Source of the DNA: Myxococcus xanthus
Lineage (GTDB): Bacteria; Myxococcota; Myxococcia; Myxococcales; Myxococcaceae
NCBI RefSeq assembly: GCF_006402735.1
Contig: NZ_CP017174.1
Location: 5,994,001 to 6,058,000, forward strand
Direction of reading: 5' to 3'
DNA: 64,000 nt
The notes under the pieces are model-generated. The model worked only from the letters and a program-made list of their open reading frames with translations, was not told where the DNA came from and did no database searches. Positions 34,263 to 44,274 of this stretch are shown here, piece after piece. The position numbers and the translations under genes were made by a program. Within the stretch, counting starts at the first letter, position 1. Every line of letters starts with the position of its first letter.

Positions 34263-35741
34263 TCAGAGGCCGTCAATCATCCGCAGGGCCACGTCCGGCA
34301 TGAACGTGCCGGCGGGCGTGTTGGGCGCGACGCCGCACTGGCCGTCGGAGTCCCCGGGGACCTTGATCCACAGGACCATCTCCGCGCCGCCCACGCCCAC
34401 CTGGTTCGGCGTGCCAATCCTCCGGCCGGCGGGGTTGCACCACTCTCCGTTGGAGCCATTCCCGTTGCGGCTGGTGTCCACCACGAAGGGCTTGGTGTAG
34501 CCGTATCGGCTGTTGAGCGCGCTGTTGACGGAGCCCGCGTACGAGGCCGACTGCGCGGTGGTGTAGAAGTTCGACACGTTGAGCGCGAAGCCCCGCACGT
34601 TGCGCATGCCCATGTTCTCGAGCCGCTGAGCCATGGTGTCCGCGTTGATCCACAGGGCGTTGCCCGCGTCCAGGTAGGCCCACGTGTTCGGCGCGCGATC
34701 CCTGAACTGCTCCGTGGCGTAGCGAATCAGGCTAATGCGCGTCTGCCGCTCGGCATCGTTCGCCAGGCAGTCGAGCTGGGCGACAGCGTCCGGCTCGATG
34801 ATGACGACGGCGGGACGGTTGCCGATGGCGGCGGCGAAGGACGAAATCCACGTCCGGTACGCCTCCGGCGACCCCGCGCCTCCGCCCGAGTGGCTCCCGC
34901 AGTCCCGGCCAGGGATGTTGTAGGCCACCAGCACCGGCAGCTTGTCCGCCGCGTCCGCTGCCGCGACGAAGCTGGACACCGCCGTGGTGATGTCTCCGCT
35001 CCACGCGGCGAACCAGCGCGCGGCCAGGTTGTTCGCGATGGAGGACTGGATGCGCGCCGCGCGCGAGTCCCCGCTGTTGGCCCGGACCCAGTTGGCGGGG
35101 TTGGAGTTCGGGTCGATGTAGAAGCCGCTCGTCATCGCAAGCGGCCCGCCGCCACCGCCGCCGTCCTCCGTGGTGAGCGAGATGTCATCGATGAACGCGC
35201 TAAACCCCGTCGCGCGGCCTCCCATCTGGAAGGTGACCTGTCCCGCCTGCGTGGCCAGCGTCGACGTGAAGGGGAACGTGAAGCGCCGTGACGTCCCATC
35301 CAACGTCATCTGCCGGTCCAGCGGCGCGGTGTACGGCGCGCTCTCCAGTTGCACCGTCACACGGACCGTCGTCGTCACCGAAGCAGAGGCCGTGAAGGAC
35401 AGCGTGTACGCCCGGCCATTCACGAGCGGAATGTCATCCTGGCCAATCAGCGCGTCCCAGGGGTTGGCCGTCCCGCCCCCCACGTCCACGCGCAGGCGGG
35501 CGTTCTCCACGCGTGACTGCGTGTTGGGGCCACTCCACCAGGGCGATACGGTGCCACCGTTGAAGGTGCCATTGGAGACGAGCTCGGTCAGCGCATCGGC
35601 GCGGGTGCCGTACGCCTCGGCCCCCGCCGGGGCGGGCGGCTCCGAGGGACCACAGGCAGTCGCGAGGGCCGCCGCCAGCATCAGCGCGGCCGGAGCGGTG
35701 AAGCGACGAAACGGGGAACCGGCGGAGTCACGTAGTTGCAC
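34263..35741 (-). CDS. GH6 family cellulase lipoprotein with N-terminal carbohydrate-binding domain
   Basis: 492 residues. Signal peptide with lipobox ATAC (Cys30). Residues ~50-190 form a CBM4/9-like beta-sandwich (NGTFNGGTVSPWWSG... FIDDISLTTE), followed by a Gly linker. The catalytic domain from ~200 shows GH6 hallmarks: FYIDPNSNPANWV, YNIPGRDCGSHSGGG and VVIIEPDAVAQLD (Asp318 at the catalytic-acid site), then NVSNFYTT and DTSRNGNG. It should cut cellulose with inversion. The start is GTG 35741 because GGGAGG lies ~9 nt upstream and the nearby ATG is out of frame. Confidence 0.92.
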   Translation of the reverse strand: MQLRDSAGSPFRRFTAPAALMLAAALATACGPSEPPAPAGAEAYGTRADALTELVSNGTFNGGTVSPWWSGPNTQSRVENARLRVDVGGGTANPWDALIGQDDIPLVNGRAYTLSFTASASVTTTVRVTVQLESAPYTAPLDRQMTLDGTSRRFTFPFTSTLATQAGQVTFQMGGRATGFSAFIDDISLTTEDGGGGGGPLAMTSGFYIDPNSNPANWVRANSGDSRAARIQSSIANNLAARWFAAWSGDITTAVSSFVAAADAADKLPVLVAYNIPGRDCGSHSGGGAGSPEAYRTWISSFAAAIGNRPAVVIIEPDAVAQLDCLANDAERQTRISLIRYATEQFRDRAPNTWAYLDAGNALWINADTMAQRLENMGMRNVRGFALNVSNFYTTAQSASYAGSVNSALNSRYGYTKPFVVDTSRNGNGSNGEWCNPAGRRIGTPNQVGVGGAEMVLWIKVPGDSDGQCGVAPNTPAGTFMPDVALRMIDGL

Positions 35742-35895
35742 GAAGCCATTCCTCCCGCCCGCGCGAGGACGCCAGGGAGCGGCGCCCGGAGTGACGCGGG
35801 CTTTGTCGAGTGCGTGGCCCGTGGGTGGCCCCGCGAGCACGCGGAGCCACACTTGCACGTTTTACTTGTTTTTCAGCCCTTCAATCCGCAGCAGC

Positions 35896-37569
35896 TCATC
35901 GAAGTGCGCGCAGATGAACAGGCGGCACGCGGTACTCGGAGGCCTGCTCCACCACGCGGCCCAGACGCAGCAGCAGGTGCTCCTCGTAGGGGCGGCCTGT
36001 GAGCTGGACACCCACCGGGAGCCCCTCTTCGTCAAAGCCGGCTGGCACCGACAGCGAGGGGAAGCCCGTCAAGTTGGCCTGGCGCACGAAGCGCATGAGG
36101 GCATCGACGACAGGCAGGTTCGACTCGCCATCCGGAAGCGCGGCCTCCGGAATGAGGGGCGCCGTGGTGGCCGTCGTCGGCGTGACGAGGACGTCCACGC
36201 CCGCCATCTGCGCCAGCAGCTCACGCGTCAGGCGATGCCGGTGCCGCAGGGCATGCACCAGGTCCGTGGCCCGGAAGTGCCGGCCAATGGCCAGGTTGGT
36301 GCGCGTGTCGAGCCCGAACTCCGACGGATGCGCCTTCACGTGAGGGAGCATCACCTCCGACATCTCGCTCAGGATGATGCAGCTGTGCGTCCACAGCACG
36401 GTGTTGAGGTCGGGAGGCGGAATCTCCACCACGCGCGCGCCCGCGGCCGACAGCGCGGCCACGGCTTCCTTGCAGCGGGCGACGACGTCCGCATCGGCGT
36501 CCTCGAAGTAGTCCCAGCAGATGCCCAGCCGCACGCCGCTCAGGCCTTCATCCTCGTAGCCAGACAGGTGATGCGGCGACTGCCCCTGTGAGACGAGGTC
36601 ATGCCCATCCGGCCCCGCGAGCACCGCGTACGCGGCGGCGACATCGTCCACGGTGAGCCCCATGGGCCCCACGTGGCCCACGTTCCAGCACAGCGGAGGT
36701 ACGCCCGTCTCCGGGATGCGGCCCCACGTCGCCTTGAGCCCCACGATGCCGCACAGGGCCGCGGGGATGCGGATGGAACCGCCGCCGTCGGCACCGATGC
36801 TCAAGGGGCACAGGCCCGCGGCCACGGCGGCTGCGGAGGCGCTGGAGCTGCCACCGGTGATGCGGCCCGTGTCCCAGGGGTTGCGGGCGGCGCCGTGGTG
36901 GGGATTCAACCCGATGGGGTTGATGCCAATCTCATTCATGTTGGCCTTGCCGAGGATGATGGCGCCCGCGGCCTTGAGCCGGGCCGCCACCGTCGAGTCC
37001 GCGGCGGCCACCTGCGTGCGGAACCGCGTGCCCAGCGTGGTGGGGAACCCGGCCAGGTCGACCTCGTCCTTCAGCACGACGGGAACGCCGTCGAGCACGC
37101 TCAGCGGACGGCCCGCGCGAAGCCGCTCGGAGGACGCCTCCGCGGCCCGGTGCACCTCGTCCGGCTTGCGGGCGATGAACAAGCCCAGGCGCTGCTTCCC
37201 ACTGTCCATCCGGGCAATGGACTCATGAATCCGATTCACCACGGCCACCGGGTCCGTGGCGCCCTCGCGGTAGGCGCGGACATAGGCCGCTACGCTCTCA
37301 CGCTCCGGTGGACTGGCGGACGCGGCGATGGCGCGCGCGGCCTGCTCCGTGGGCGTCTGCGGCTCCGTGGCGGCGGTGCCTTGGGGTAACGGGAACTGGA
37401 GCGGCGGCGCATCGCCCGCCGGGAGCTCACGCCATCGCTCGATGCCGCTGTCCCGCGTCAGCTTGTCCAGCATCACCGACCCGACGCCGCTCTCGAGCGC
37501 GTTCACGAAAGCCTTGAGCGCCAGGCCCGACACACGGGGCGCCTTCACGGGGTTGCGTTGGTAGGTCAT
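35896..37569 (-). CDS. Amidase signature enzyme
   Basis: 557 residues with the Lys-cisSer-Ser triad of the family: Lys167 in VPVVLKDEVDLAG, Ser241 in GGSSSAS, Ser265 in GADGGGSIRIPAA. No signal peptide. The ~120-residue N-terminal extension before the core is longer than in GatA and includes helical segments, as in fatty-acid or aryl amidases. The substrate cannot be told. It stands alone; the next upstream gene on the strand starts 54 nt away. Confidence 0.9.
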   Translation of the reverse strand: MTYQRNPVKAPRVSGLALKAFVNALESGVGSVMLDKLTRDSGIERWRELPAGDAPPLQFPLPQGTAATEPQTPTEQAARAIAASASPPERESVAAYVRAYREGATDPVAVVNRIHESIARMDSGKQRLGLFIARKPDEVHRAAEASSERLRAGRPLSVLDGVPVVLKDEVDLAGFPTTLGTRFRTQVAAADSTVAARLKAAGAIILGKANMNEIGINPIGLNPHHGAARNPWDTGRITGGSSSASAAAVAAGLCPLSIGADGGGSIRIPAALCGIVGLKATWGRIPETGVPPLCWNVGHVGPMGLTVDDVAAAYAVLAGPDGHDLVSQGQSPHHLSGYEDEGLSGVRLGICWDYFEDADADVVARCKEAVAALSAAGARVVEIPPPDLNTVLWTHSCIILSEMSEVMLPHVKAHPSEFGLDTRTNLAIGRHFRATDLVHALRHRHRLTRELLAQMAGVDVLVTPTTATTAPLIPEAALPDGESNLPVVDALMRFVRQANLTGFPSLSVPAGFDEEGLPVGVQLTGRPYEEHLLLRLGRVVEQASEYRVPPVHLRALR

Positions 37570-37623
37570 GGCGCCGCAGCCTATCCCCGAGCCGGCGATA
37601 CCGCATGAGTGATGGTGGCCAAT

Positions 37624-38730
37624 TCAGCGGCGCGACTCGTCGTGAGCCACATACCGCGCGTCCGGAACGGCGGCGGCGATTCGTCGCAGGAAGGGCTCCC
37701 ATTCCACGAACTGCTCCAGGTGAAGAACGCCGCGGCCAGGACCGTGACCGGCGAGCAACTCGCGAGCCACCTCCGCCGCGACCCGCCCCGTCAGCATTGC
37801 CTCACGCCGGCCTTGCAATGTCGCGACCCGCGTCGCGGGCATGCCCGCGGAGTGTCCCCTCGCCTTCGCCAGAACCGAACACACATCCGAGCCCGCGTGG
37901 AGCCGCAGGGCCAGCCAGGTCGCGGCGCGTCGAAGCGGCGGCCATCGCAACAGCTGGCCCATCCCCAGCCGGACGGCGAGCGCGGCCAGACTGCTCAACC
38001 CAGGCGGGTCGAAGCACAGCCATGTCGACACGGTGGGGACGGACAACGTGCGTGCAACGGTTCGCTGGTCCGGGAAGTTGAACCGCCACGCACGGCGGGG
38101 CCTCGCTTCTCCAGGGAAGTGGACCCAGGTGGCCTCGCGGAATCCGTGGACACGGTGGAGTTGTCCTTGGAGGTAGACGTCAAATGGCGCGGAGAGGTTC
38201 TCCAGCGTCCATTCGATGGCCGCAGCGCCGTGGGTGTCGCCACCCCCCAGCAACACGAAGAGGTCCAGTTGCTCCACGGTGTCGAGCTGAGACGCCGTCC
38301 TCGCGGCCAGAACCTGCGTGAGCCCCGGAGCCACACCCACGCTGAGCACAGCGGTGCTCCCCGCCTGGGCCGCGACGGGTGCCAGTCGCTCGAAGGCGGA
38401 CAAGGACGCCTCCGACGCAGTCACGTCCACGTAGTCGATGCCTGAACGCAGGCAGTACTCGACGAACGACGATGCCTGTTGGTCCAGGCACATCACCACG
38501 AGCGCGACACCGTGCAGGTGCGCCACGGCATCGGACGCGGTGACGTCGAGCGCCCGAGCCCGTGTCCCCTCCCCTGTGCGCCGCGCGAGCGACTCCGCCT
38601 TGGCGCTGCTGCGGCCAGCCACCACCACGCGGCCCGGGAACACGGGAGCCAGGATGCGAACGACCTCCTGCCCCACCTGCCCATAGCCGCCCACCACGAG
38701 GATGTCCCCGGTGCGTCCCACAGCGTCCAT
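37624..38730 (-). CDS. Saccharopine dehydrogenase-like NAD(P)-binding protein
   Basis: 368 residues. The N-terminal Rossmann motif is ILVVGGYGQVGQEVV, followed by VVVAGRSSAKAESLA as in the saccharopine dehydrogenase-like superfamily. It then has the SGIDYVDVTASE region typical of this group. The C-terminal half is not specific. It diverges from a LysR regulator gene across a 99-bp gap, so that regulator probably controls it. True lysine-pathway saccharopine dehydrogenase is doubtful. Confidence 0.8.
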   Translation of the reverse strand: MDAVGRTGDILVVGGYGQVGQEVVRILAPVFPGRVVVAGRSSAKAESLARRTGEGTRARALDVTASDAVAHLHGVALVVMCLDQQASSFVEYCLRSGIDYVDVTASEASLSAFERLAPVAAQAGSTAVLSVGVAPGLTQVLAARTASQLDTVEQLDLFVLLGGGDTHGAAAIEWTLENLSAPFDVYLQGQLHRVHGFREATWVHFPGEARPRRAWRFNFPDQRTVARTLSVPTVSTWLCFDPPGLSSLAALAVRLGMGQLLRWPPLRRAATWLALRLHAGSDVCSVLAKARGHSAGMPATRVATLQGRREAMLTGRVAAEVARELLAGHGPGRGVLHLEQFVEWEPFLRRIAAAVPDARYVAHDESRR

Positions 38731-38829
38731 CTTCGAACCTCTCCGTCACGCGTCCGGAAGGGTTCTGCCGCCAGTTCCCGTGGAATGCGACCGAGGTCCG
38801 TGAACATCATCTGTGCGGACCGCGCATCA

Positions 38830-39714
38830 ATGCCCTCGCTCTCGAACATCGAAGCCTTCGTTCGCGCCGCCGAGCACGGTGACTTCACCCGTGCGGCACG
38901 GAAGCTCCAGCTCACCGCTTCGGCCGTGAGCCGGCGCATTGCCCGCCTGGAGGAGGAACTGGGCGTCGTGCTCTTCCAGCGGACGACCCGCGCCATGCAG
39001 CTCACCGAGGACGGCCGAGCGTTCTACGCCCGCTGCCAGCGAATCCTCGGAGAACTGGAGGACGCGAAGGAGTCGCTCTCCCGCTCCCGGCACAGGCCCG
39101 TGGGCGTGCTCCGAGTGGACGCGCCACAAGTCATCGGCCAGCTGGTGCTCATGCCGGCGCTGCCTCGCTTCCTCACGGTGCACCCTGGCGTCGAGCTGCG
39201 CCTGACACTCCGGGACGAGGTCGTGGACCCCATCACCGAAGGCGCCGACGTGCTCCTGCGACTTGGAACCCTGGAGGACTCGCGACTGGTGGCCCGAAAG
39301 CTGGGAACCACACGGCTGCTCGCCTGCGCCGCCCCCGCGTACCTGAGGCGCCACGGCCGACCAGAGACAGTGGCGGACCTGAGCCGGCACAACTGCCTGG
39401 GCTTTCTCCGAGAGAGTGCGCCTGCATCCTGGCTGCTGCACGACGGGAGCACCCCGGTGAGCGCCGTTCCCCGAGGCGCGTTCCACACTAACCACGGTGC
39501 CACCTTGCGCGACGCGGCCGTGCTGGGCCTGGGCATCGCGCAGCTCTTCGACTTCATGGTGGCCCGCGAGCTGGAATCCGGAGCGCTCGTGCCCGTTCTG
39601 GAAGAACAGGCGGGTGCTCCCCGCCCCATCCATGCTTTGTATCCGCGCGGCAAGCATCTTCCCTCGCGGGTTCGCGCCTTCTTGGACTTCGTGGCCACGC
39701 TCTTCCCCCGGTGA
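38830..39714 (+). CDS. LysR-family transcriptional regulator
   Basis: 294 residues. Winged HTH at 1-60 (NIEAFVRAAEHGDFTRAARKL, ASAVSRRIARLEEELG), linker helix, then a periplasmic-binding-protein-like effector domain (PVGVLRVDAPQVIGQLVLMP). Similar to the CrgA/aaeR-like branch. ATG 38830 fits the family start; ATG 38785 upstream is in frame but adds unlike sequence. It is divergent from the dehydrogenase gene at 38730, the usual arrangement for a LysR target. Confidence 0.9.
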   Translation: MPSLSNIEAFVRAAEHGDFTRAARKLQLTASAVSRRIARLEEELGVVLFQRTTRAMQLTEDGRAFYARCQRILGELEDAKESLSRSRHRPVGVLRVDAPQVIGQLVLMPALPRFLTVHPGVELRLTLRDEVVDPITEGADVLLRLGTLEDSRLVARKLGTTRLLACAAPAYLRRHGRPETVADLSRHNCLGFLRESAPASWLLHDGSTPVSAVPRGAFHTNHGATLRDAAVLGLGIAQLFDFMVARELESGALVPVLEEQAGAPRPIHALYPRGKHLPSRVRAFLDFVATLFPR

Positions 39715-39784
39715 GCTGGTGCGAGTCGCTGAACAGGGCCCACGGGGGCATGGGTTGCCGGAGTTCACGTTCAGGAGGAGCTTC

Positions 39785-41740
39785 ATGCACAGGGCAGATG
39801 GCGCACGGCGCAGTTCACTCGACACTGTGCTGCGCGAGCGGTTCGGACTGACGGACTTCCGCCCCGGCCAGAGAGAGGTCCTCGAGGCCCTGCTCGGTTC
39901 GAACGCCGCGGCGCTCGCGGTGTTCCCCACGGGTGGCGGCAAGTCGCTCTGCTATCAGCTTCCGGCGCTGCTGCTGGAGGGCATCACGGTGGTGGTATCA
40001 CCCCTGATTGCGCTGATGAAGGACCAGATTGACGCCCTGGCCCGGCAGGGCATTCGTGCCGCACGACTGGACGCCTCGCTGTCGGTGGACGACTCACGCG
40101 AAGTCACGCAGGCGCTGCGCGATGGTTCACTCAAGCTGTTGTACGTGGCGCCCGAGCGCTTCAACAACGAGCGCTTCACCGCCCTGCTCCGAGAGCTGCG
40201 CATTTCCCTGTTCGCGGTGGATGAGGCGCACTGTGTCTCGGAATGGGGCCACAACTTCCGGCCGGACTATCTGAAGCTGGCGAAGGCCGCGCGGGAGCTG
40301 TCGGCCGAGCGCATCCTCGCGCTCACCGCCACGGCGACACCCTCTGTCGTGCGGGACATCTGCCAGGGCTTCGGCATCCCCGAGGAGAACGCGGTCGTCA
40401 CGGGCTTCTACCGGAAGAACCTCTCGCTGGAGACCACCCCGGTGCACTCCGAGGGCCGCGACGCACTCCTCCAGGAACGGCTCAGTTCCCGAGCGCTCGG
40501 CCCCACCATCGTCTACGTCACGCAGCAGAAGACCGCCGAACGTGTGGCCGCGTTCCTCTCCGCCGAAGGTCTCCCCGCCAGCACCTACCACGCGGGCCTG
40601 GAACCCGAGGTCCGTGAGCGGGTGCAGGAGGAATGGATGGCCTCCTCGAACGGCATCGTCGTGGCCACCATCGCGTTCGGGATGGGCATCGACAAGGCGG
40701 ATGTGCGAGCCGTGTATCACTACAACTTGCCCAAGGGCCTGGAGAGCTACAGCCAGGAAATCGGCCGGGCCGGGCGCGATGGAGCGCCGTCGGTGGTGGA
40801 GCTCTTCGCGTGCCCGGACGACGTCTCCAGCCTGGAGAATTTCGCGCTCGGAGACACGCCCACGCGGGAAGCGATTCAAAGCCTGGTGACGGAGTTGCTC
40901 GGCCTGGGACCCGAGCTGAGCGTCGACATGTTCGCCCTGTCCAGCCGGCATGATGTGCGGCCGCTCGTGCTGCGCACGGCGCTGACGTACCTGGAGCTCG
41001 AAGGCGTGTTGAGGCAGGGCACGCCGTACTACGTGGGCTACAAGGTGCAGCCGCTCGTGTCGCTCGACGCGCTCGTGGGGCGCTTCCAGGCAGAACGGGC
41101 GCAGTTCCTGCGCGACGTGTTTGCTCGGGCGAAGAAAGGGCGCACCTGGTACTCGCTCGACCCGGCTGAGGTGGCGAGTTCGCTACGACAGCCCCGCGAG
41201 CGAGTGGTCCGGGCCATCGAATATCTCGAGGAACAAGGGCTCGTGTTGCTCCAGGTCTCCGAACCACGTCAGCGATTCACGCGGCTGCGGCCCCAGGAGG
41301 ACGCCGCGGCGCTCACTGAGCTCCTCCATCAGCGCTTCCAGCAGCGCGAAGCCCAGGAGGTCACGCGTGTCCGGGACGTGCTGAAACTCGTCACCCACGC
41401 GGGGTGCCAGAACAATGCGTTGGTCGCCCACTTCGGCGAGCGGCGGGAACAGCCATGTGGACACTGCACATTCTGCCGGACCGGGGAGGCCCAGGTGCTT
41501 CCCGCGGTGCGCCGGAAGCCAGCACTGCCCGCGGGCCTCGACGTGGGGGGCTTCCGAGCCCTGGCCGCGAAGCATCCCGAGGCGCTCGGGCACCCGAGGC
41601 AGGCCGCGAGGTTCCTCTGTGGACTGAGCAGCCCCGCCCTCACGCGGGCGAAGCTCGGCGGCCACAAGTTGTTCGGCGCGCTGGAGGGATGGCCCTTCGC
41701 GGAGGTGCTGGACTTCTGTGGCCGGCCAGCCGTGGATTGA
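39785..41740 (+). CDS. recQ: ATP-dependent DNA helicase RecQ
   Basis: 651 residues. Motif I AVFPTGGGKSLCYQLP, motif II VDEAHCVSEWGHNFRPDY, motif VI QEIGRAGRDG, and an RQC zinc-binding stretch (CQNNAL... CGHCTFC). The C-terminal ~70 residues are not a clear HRDC domain. It unwinds DNA 3'-5' in recombination and replication repair. ATG 39785 follows a strong AGGAGGAG ribosome binding site. The gene converges with the pirin gene with only 6 nt between. Confidence 0.95.
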   Translation: MHRADGARRSSLDTVLRERFGLTDFRPGQREVLEALLGSNAAALAVFPTGGGKSLCYQLPALLLEGITVVVSPLIALMKDQIDALARQGIRAARLDASLSVDDSREVTQALRDGSLKLLYVAPERFNNERFTALLRELRISLFAVDEAHCVSEWGHNFRPDYLKLAKAARELSAERILALTATATPSVVRDICQGFGIPEENAVVTGFYRKNLSLETTPVHSEGRDALLQERLSSRALGPTIVYVTQQKTAERVAAFLSAEGLPASTYHAGLEPEVRERVQEEWMASSNGIVVATIAFGMGIDKADVRAVYHYNLPKGLESYSQEIGRAGRDGAPSVVELFACPDDVSSLENFALGDTPTREAIQSLVTELLGLGPELSVDMFALSSRHDVRPLVLRTALTYLELEGVLRQGTPYYVGYKVQPLVSLDALVGRFQAERAQFLRDVFARAKKGRTWYSLDPAEVASSLRQPRERVVRAIEYLEEQGLVLLQVSEPRQRFTRLRPQEDAAALTELLHQRFQQREAQEVTRVRDVLKLVTHAGCQNNALVAHFGERREQPCGHCTFCRTGEAQVLPAVRRKPALPAGLDVGGFRALAAKHPEALGHPRQAARFLCGLSSPALTRAKLGGHKLFGALEGWPFAEVLDFCGRPAVD

Positions 41741-41746
41741 CGGCCC

Positions 41747-42703
41747 TCACCCCTGGTCGAGCACACCCGCGCGATAGTCCTTGAAGGCCTGGTGGATCTC
41801 CTCGCGGGTGTTCATGACGAACGGGCCGTACTGGACAATGGGCTCACGGAGGGGGCGTGCGGCGGCGATGAGCAACTCGCTCCGGCGATTCCTCGCACGC
41901 ACGCGAAGCCGGCTCCCCGGGCCGAGCAATGCGAGCGAGCCCTCGCGCACCGGCTTCGACGTGTCTTCGGGTCCCACGTCCACCTCGCCCTCGGACACGA
42001 AGGCGAAGGCGGTGTGGTCCGACGGTGTGTCGAGCTCGAAAGGACGGTCGTCCTCAAGCGCCAGGGTCAACAAGAGCGGCTGCGTGGGGCGCTCACGCAC
42101 GGGGCCCTGGAGTCCGTTCATGTGGCCCGCGATGACACGCGCGCGGCTCCCCGAGGGCGACAGACGCTCCTCCGCGAGCTGCTCGGGCGTGTGGTCCTGG
42201 TAGGCCGGCGGGCACATCTTCTCCTTCGCGGGGAGGTTGAGCCAGAGCTGGAAGCCGGACATCAACCCTTGCACCTGCTCCGGCATCTCCGAGTGGATGA
42301 GGCCACGGCCCGCCGTCATCCACTGCGAGCCACCTCCAGCGATGAGCCCACTGTTGCCACGGCTGTCCCGGTGGCGCATCCGCCCGTCGAGCATGACGGT
42401 GACCGTCTCGAAACCCCGGTGGGGATGATTCGGGAAGCCGTTGATGTAGGCCCCGGGGTCATCGGAGTGGAACCGGTCGAGCATGAGGAACGGGTCGAGG
42501 TTCCTCAGCGCGGGCTGCCCGATGACCCGCATCAAGCGAACCCCGGCCCCATCCGTCGCGGGGATGCCTTCGAGCGTCTGCACCACGTTGCGCTGCGACT
42601 TCAGGATGACCGCGGGGGCATCCGAGCGCCGACACCCGACGGCCGAGGCAGCCATGAGCAGGCCTGACTGAAGGAGAAATCGGCGGCGGGAGCTGGCGTT
42701 CAT
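41747..42703 (-). CDS. Pirin family protein with export signal
   Basis: 318 residues. Bicupin pirin with the N-terminal metal site NHPHRGFETVTVMLDG and TAGRGLIHSEMP. Pirins bind Fe and some act as quercetinases; most are cytoplasmic or nuclear. Here the N-terminus MNASSRRRFLLQSGLLMAASAVGC has arginine-rich Tat-like and lipobox features, so it may be an exported lipoprotein. ATG 42703 is chosen because it starts this signal; an upstream in-frame ATG (42772) adds unlike sequence. Confidence 0.88.
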   Translation of the reverse strand: MNASSRRRFLLQSGLLMAASAVGCRRSDAPAVILKSQRNVVQTLEGIPATDGAGVRLMRVIGQPALRNLDPFLMLDRFHSDDPGAYINGFPNHPHRGFETVTVMLDGRMRHRDSRGNSGLIAGGGSQWMTAGRGLIHSEMPEQVQGLMSGFQLWLNLPAKEKMCPPAYQDHTPEQLAEERLSPSGSRARVIAGHMNGLQGPVRERPTQPLLLTLALEDDRPFELDTPSDHTAFAFVSEGEVDVGPEDTSKPVREGSLALLGPGSRLRVRARNRRSELLIAAARPLREPIVQYGPFVMNTREEIHQAFKDYRAGVLDQG

Positions 42704-42967
42704 GAGGACCTTGCCGGAAACCGGGTGTGCGCCCCCTGAGCCTCCTCCGGCAGCCGCCCGGAGTCCATGCACGAGCCGGGGATCGAACTCGCGCCGGGCG
42801 TTGCGAAACTCCCAGCAGAATCGCGCCCTTACTTCGCAACCACCCGGAATGACTCAGCTTCGACTTCCCGTCTCGTGCCCTGCTGTCCCACCCTGTACCG
42901 GCCGATTCCGCAGCCTCATGCGACATACGTGCAACATGGAAATGGCCCAAATGCCGCCCCCAGTCGG

Positions 42968-44122
42968 TCACGCCGTCGTCACATCATCCGACTTGCGCTT
43001 GCCGCGACCTCGAGGCGGCGTGAGCCCCATCGCATCCAGCGCCTCTTCTGCCTGAGCTGCACGTGCCCTGAGTTCCGCAGCGGCATCAGTCTTCGTGAAG
43101 GTGCCCCCAATCCAGGCAGCCAGGTCTGCGGCCAGCTCACCGGCAGACTGGTAGCGCTCGCGGGGGGAGACCCGAAGAAGCCGGTTCAGCGTTACGCGAA
43201 GCCCCTGGGGAAGCCCCTCCGTCATCGCGTCCACGTCAGCATCCGCCAGCGTCGCGGCACGCCAAATCGCGTCCTCGACCATGGATGACGCCCCGGCCAG
43301 CGTGGCCCGCTTGATTGCCTGAACGACTCGCCGACGCCGCTTCACGGACAATGAACCCATGACCTCGGGCGTGATGGCATCCGGGCAGAAGAGCAGATTC
43401 TTCCCCGTCGCCATTTCGAGCAGCACCACCCCCAACATGAAGAGGTCCGAGCGCGCGTCGACGGGCCCGCCAAGCAGCATCTCAGGCGACGAATAGAAGT
43501 AATCCCCTCGCGGGCTGCGAACAGAGGAAGCCACGCGTCCCAGCAAGTTGGACAGCGCGAGACCGAAGTCGCCGAGCCGAACCGTCCCGTCCCAGTCCAT
43601 GAAGATGTGCGCGACGTCGATGGCTCGGTGAACGATGTTCAACGGGCGTCCGCTGGCATCCTTCGCCGTGTGCGCGTGCTCAAGAGCTGCCGCCACCTGC
43701 GAGCCTACGAACATCACGAAGAGGGGCGAGAACCATCGACGGCACTCGACCACGAGCGTCAGCAGTTCGTTCAGCGAATTCCCGGATGGATGCTCGGCGC
43801 TGACGTACCAGTAGCCCTCAACCTTATGGAGCCCATGGACCTTGAGGATCGCAGGATGAGAAAGAGAGGCGGCAAGACGAACCTGCTCATCCAGCTTTGC
43901 TCGCGCCCGCCGAACCCGCCCCCCTTCCTTCTCCGATGGCGCAGGAACCGCCTTGAGCAGCACCTTTCCACGAGGCTCCCCCGACGCGGTTCGCAGCCGA
44001 GCCACGAAGAGAGACATCCCATGGTGCGTCGGCCCCAAGTCCTCGCGGAACTCATAGCCGACGCCATCCGCCGAGAAGAGGATCGCCCCTGGCGGGATCT
44101 TGAACTCGATTGCTTTCGACAT
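42968..44122 (-). CDS. Ser/Thr pseudokinase
   Basis: 384 residues with a protein-kinase fold but a damaged active site. Lys57 (VLLKAV) and DFG (185-187) remain, while the catalytic loop reads HRAIDVAHIF (165-174) in place of HRDLKPENIL, so the catalytic Asp and the Mg-binding Asn are lost. The Gly-rich loop is also irregular. It may bind nucleotide and act as a scaffold. The C-terminal ~60 residues are charged. ATG 44122 has GAGGGG upstream. The membrane kinase gene next to it lies 152 nt upstream on the same strand. Confidence 0.85.
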   Translation of the reverse strand: MSKAIEFKIPPGAILFSADGVGYEFREDLGPTHHGMSLFVARLRTASGEPRGKVLLKAVPAPSEKEGGRVRRARAKLDEQVRLAASLSHPAILKVHGLHKVEGYWYVSAEHPSGNSLNELLTLVVECRRWFSPLFVMFVGSQVAAALEHAHTAKDASGRPLNIVHRAIDVAHIFMDWDGTVRLGDFGLALSNLLGRVASSVRSPRGDYFYSSPEMLLGGPVDARSDLFMLGVVLLEMATGKNLLFCPDAITPEVMGSLSVKRRRRVVQAIKRATLAGASSMVEDAIWRAATLADADVDAMTEGLPQGLRVTLNRLLRVSPRERYQSAGELAADLAAWIGGTFTKTDAAAELRARAAQAEEALDAMGLTPPRGRGKRKSDDVTTA

Positions 44123-44274
44123 GCCGTTTCCCCTCGTGCGGAGACTCGCGACCAACGCGGCAAAGGAAGCTACCTGCCGCATCCAGCCGAGGGAACGCCT
44201 TCACAGGTCATGAGGACAAAACGGCTTGGTCGGCCCAATTTCGGCCTCCTACCTATTACGTCCTTTCGGGGCTC

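Noticed and set aside
42770..42805. tRNA T-loop-like sequence (GTTCGATC on the minus strand) between pirin and pseudokinase genes
   Set aside because: The T stem does not pair, no matching acceptor strand or anticodon arm is found within tRNA length. At most a relic.
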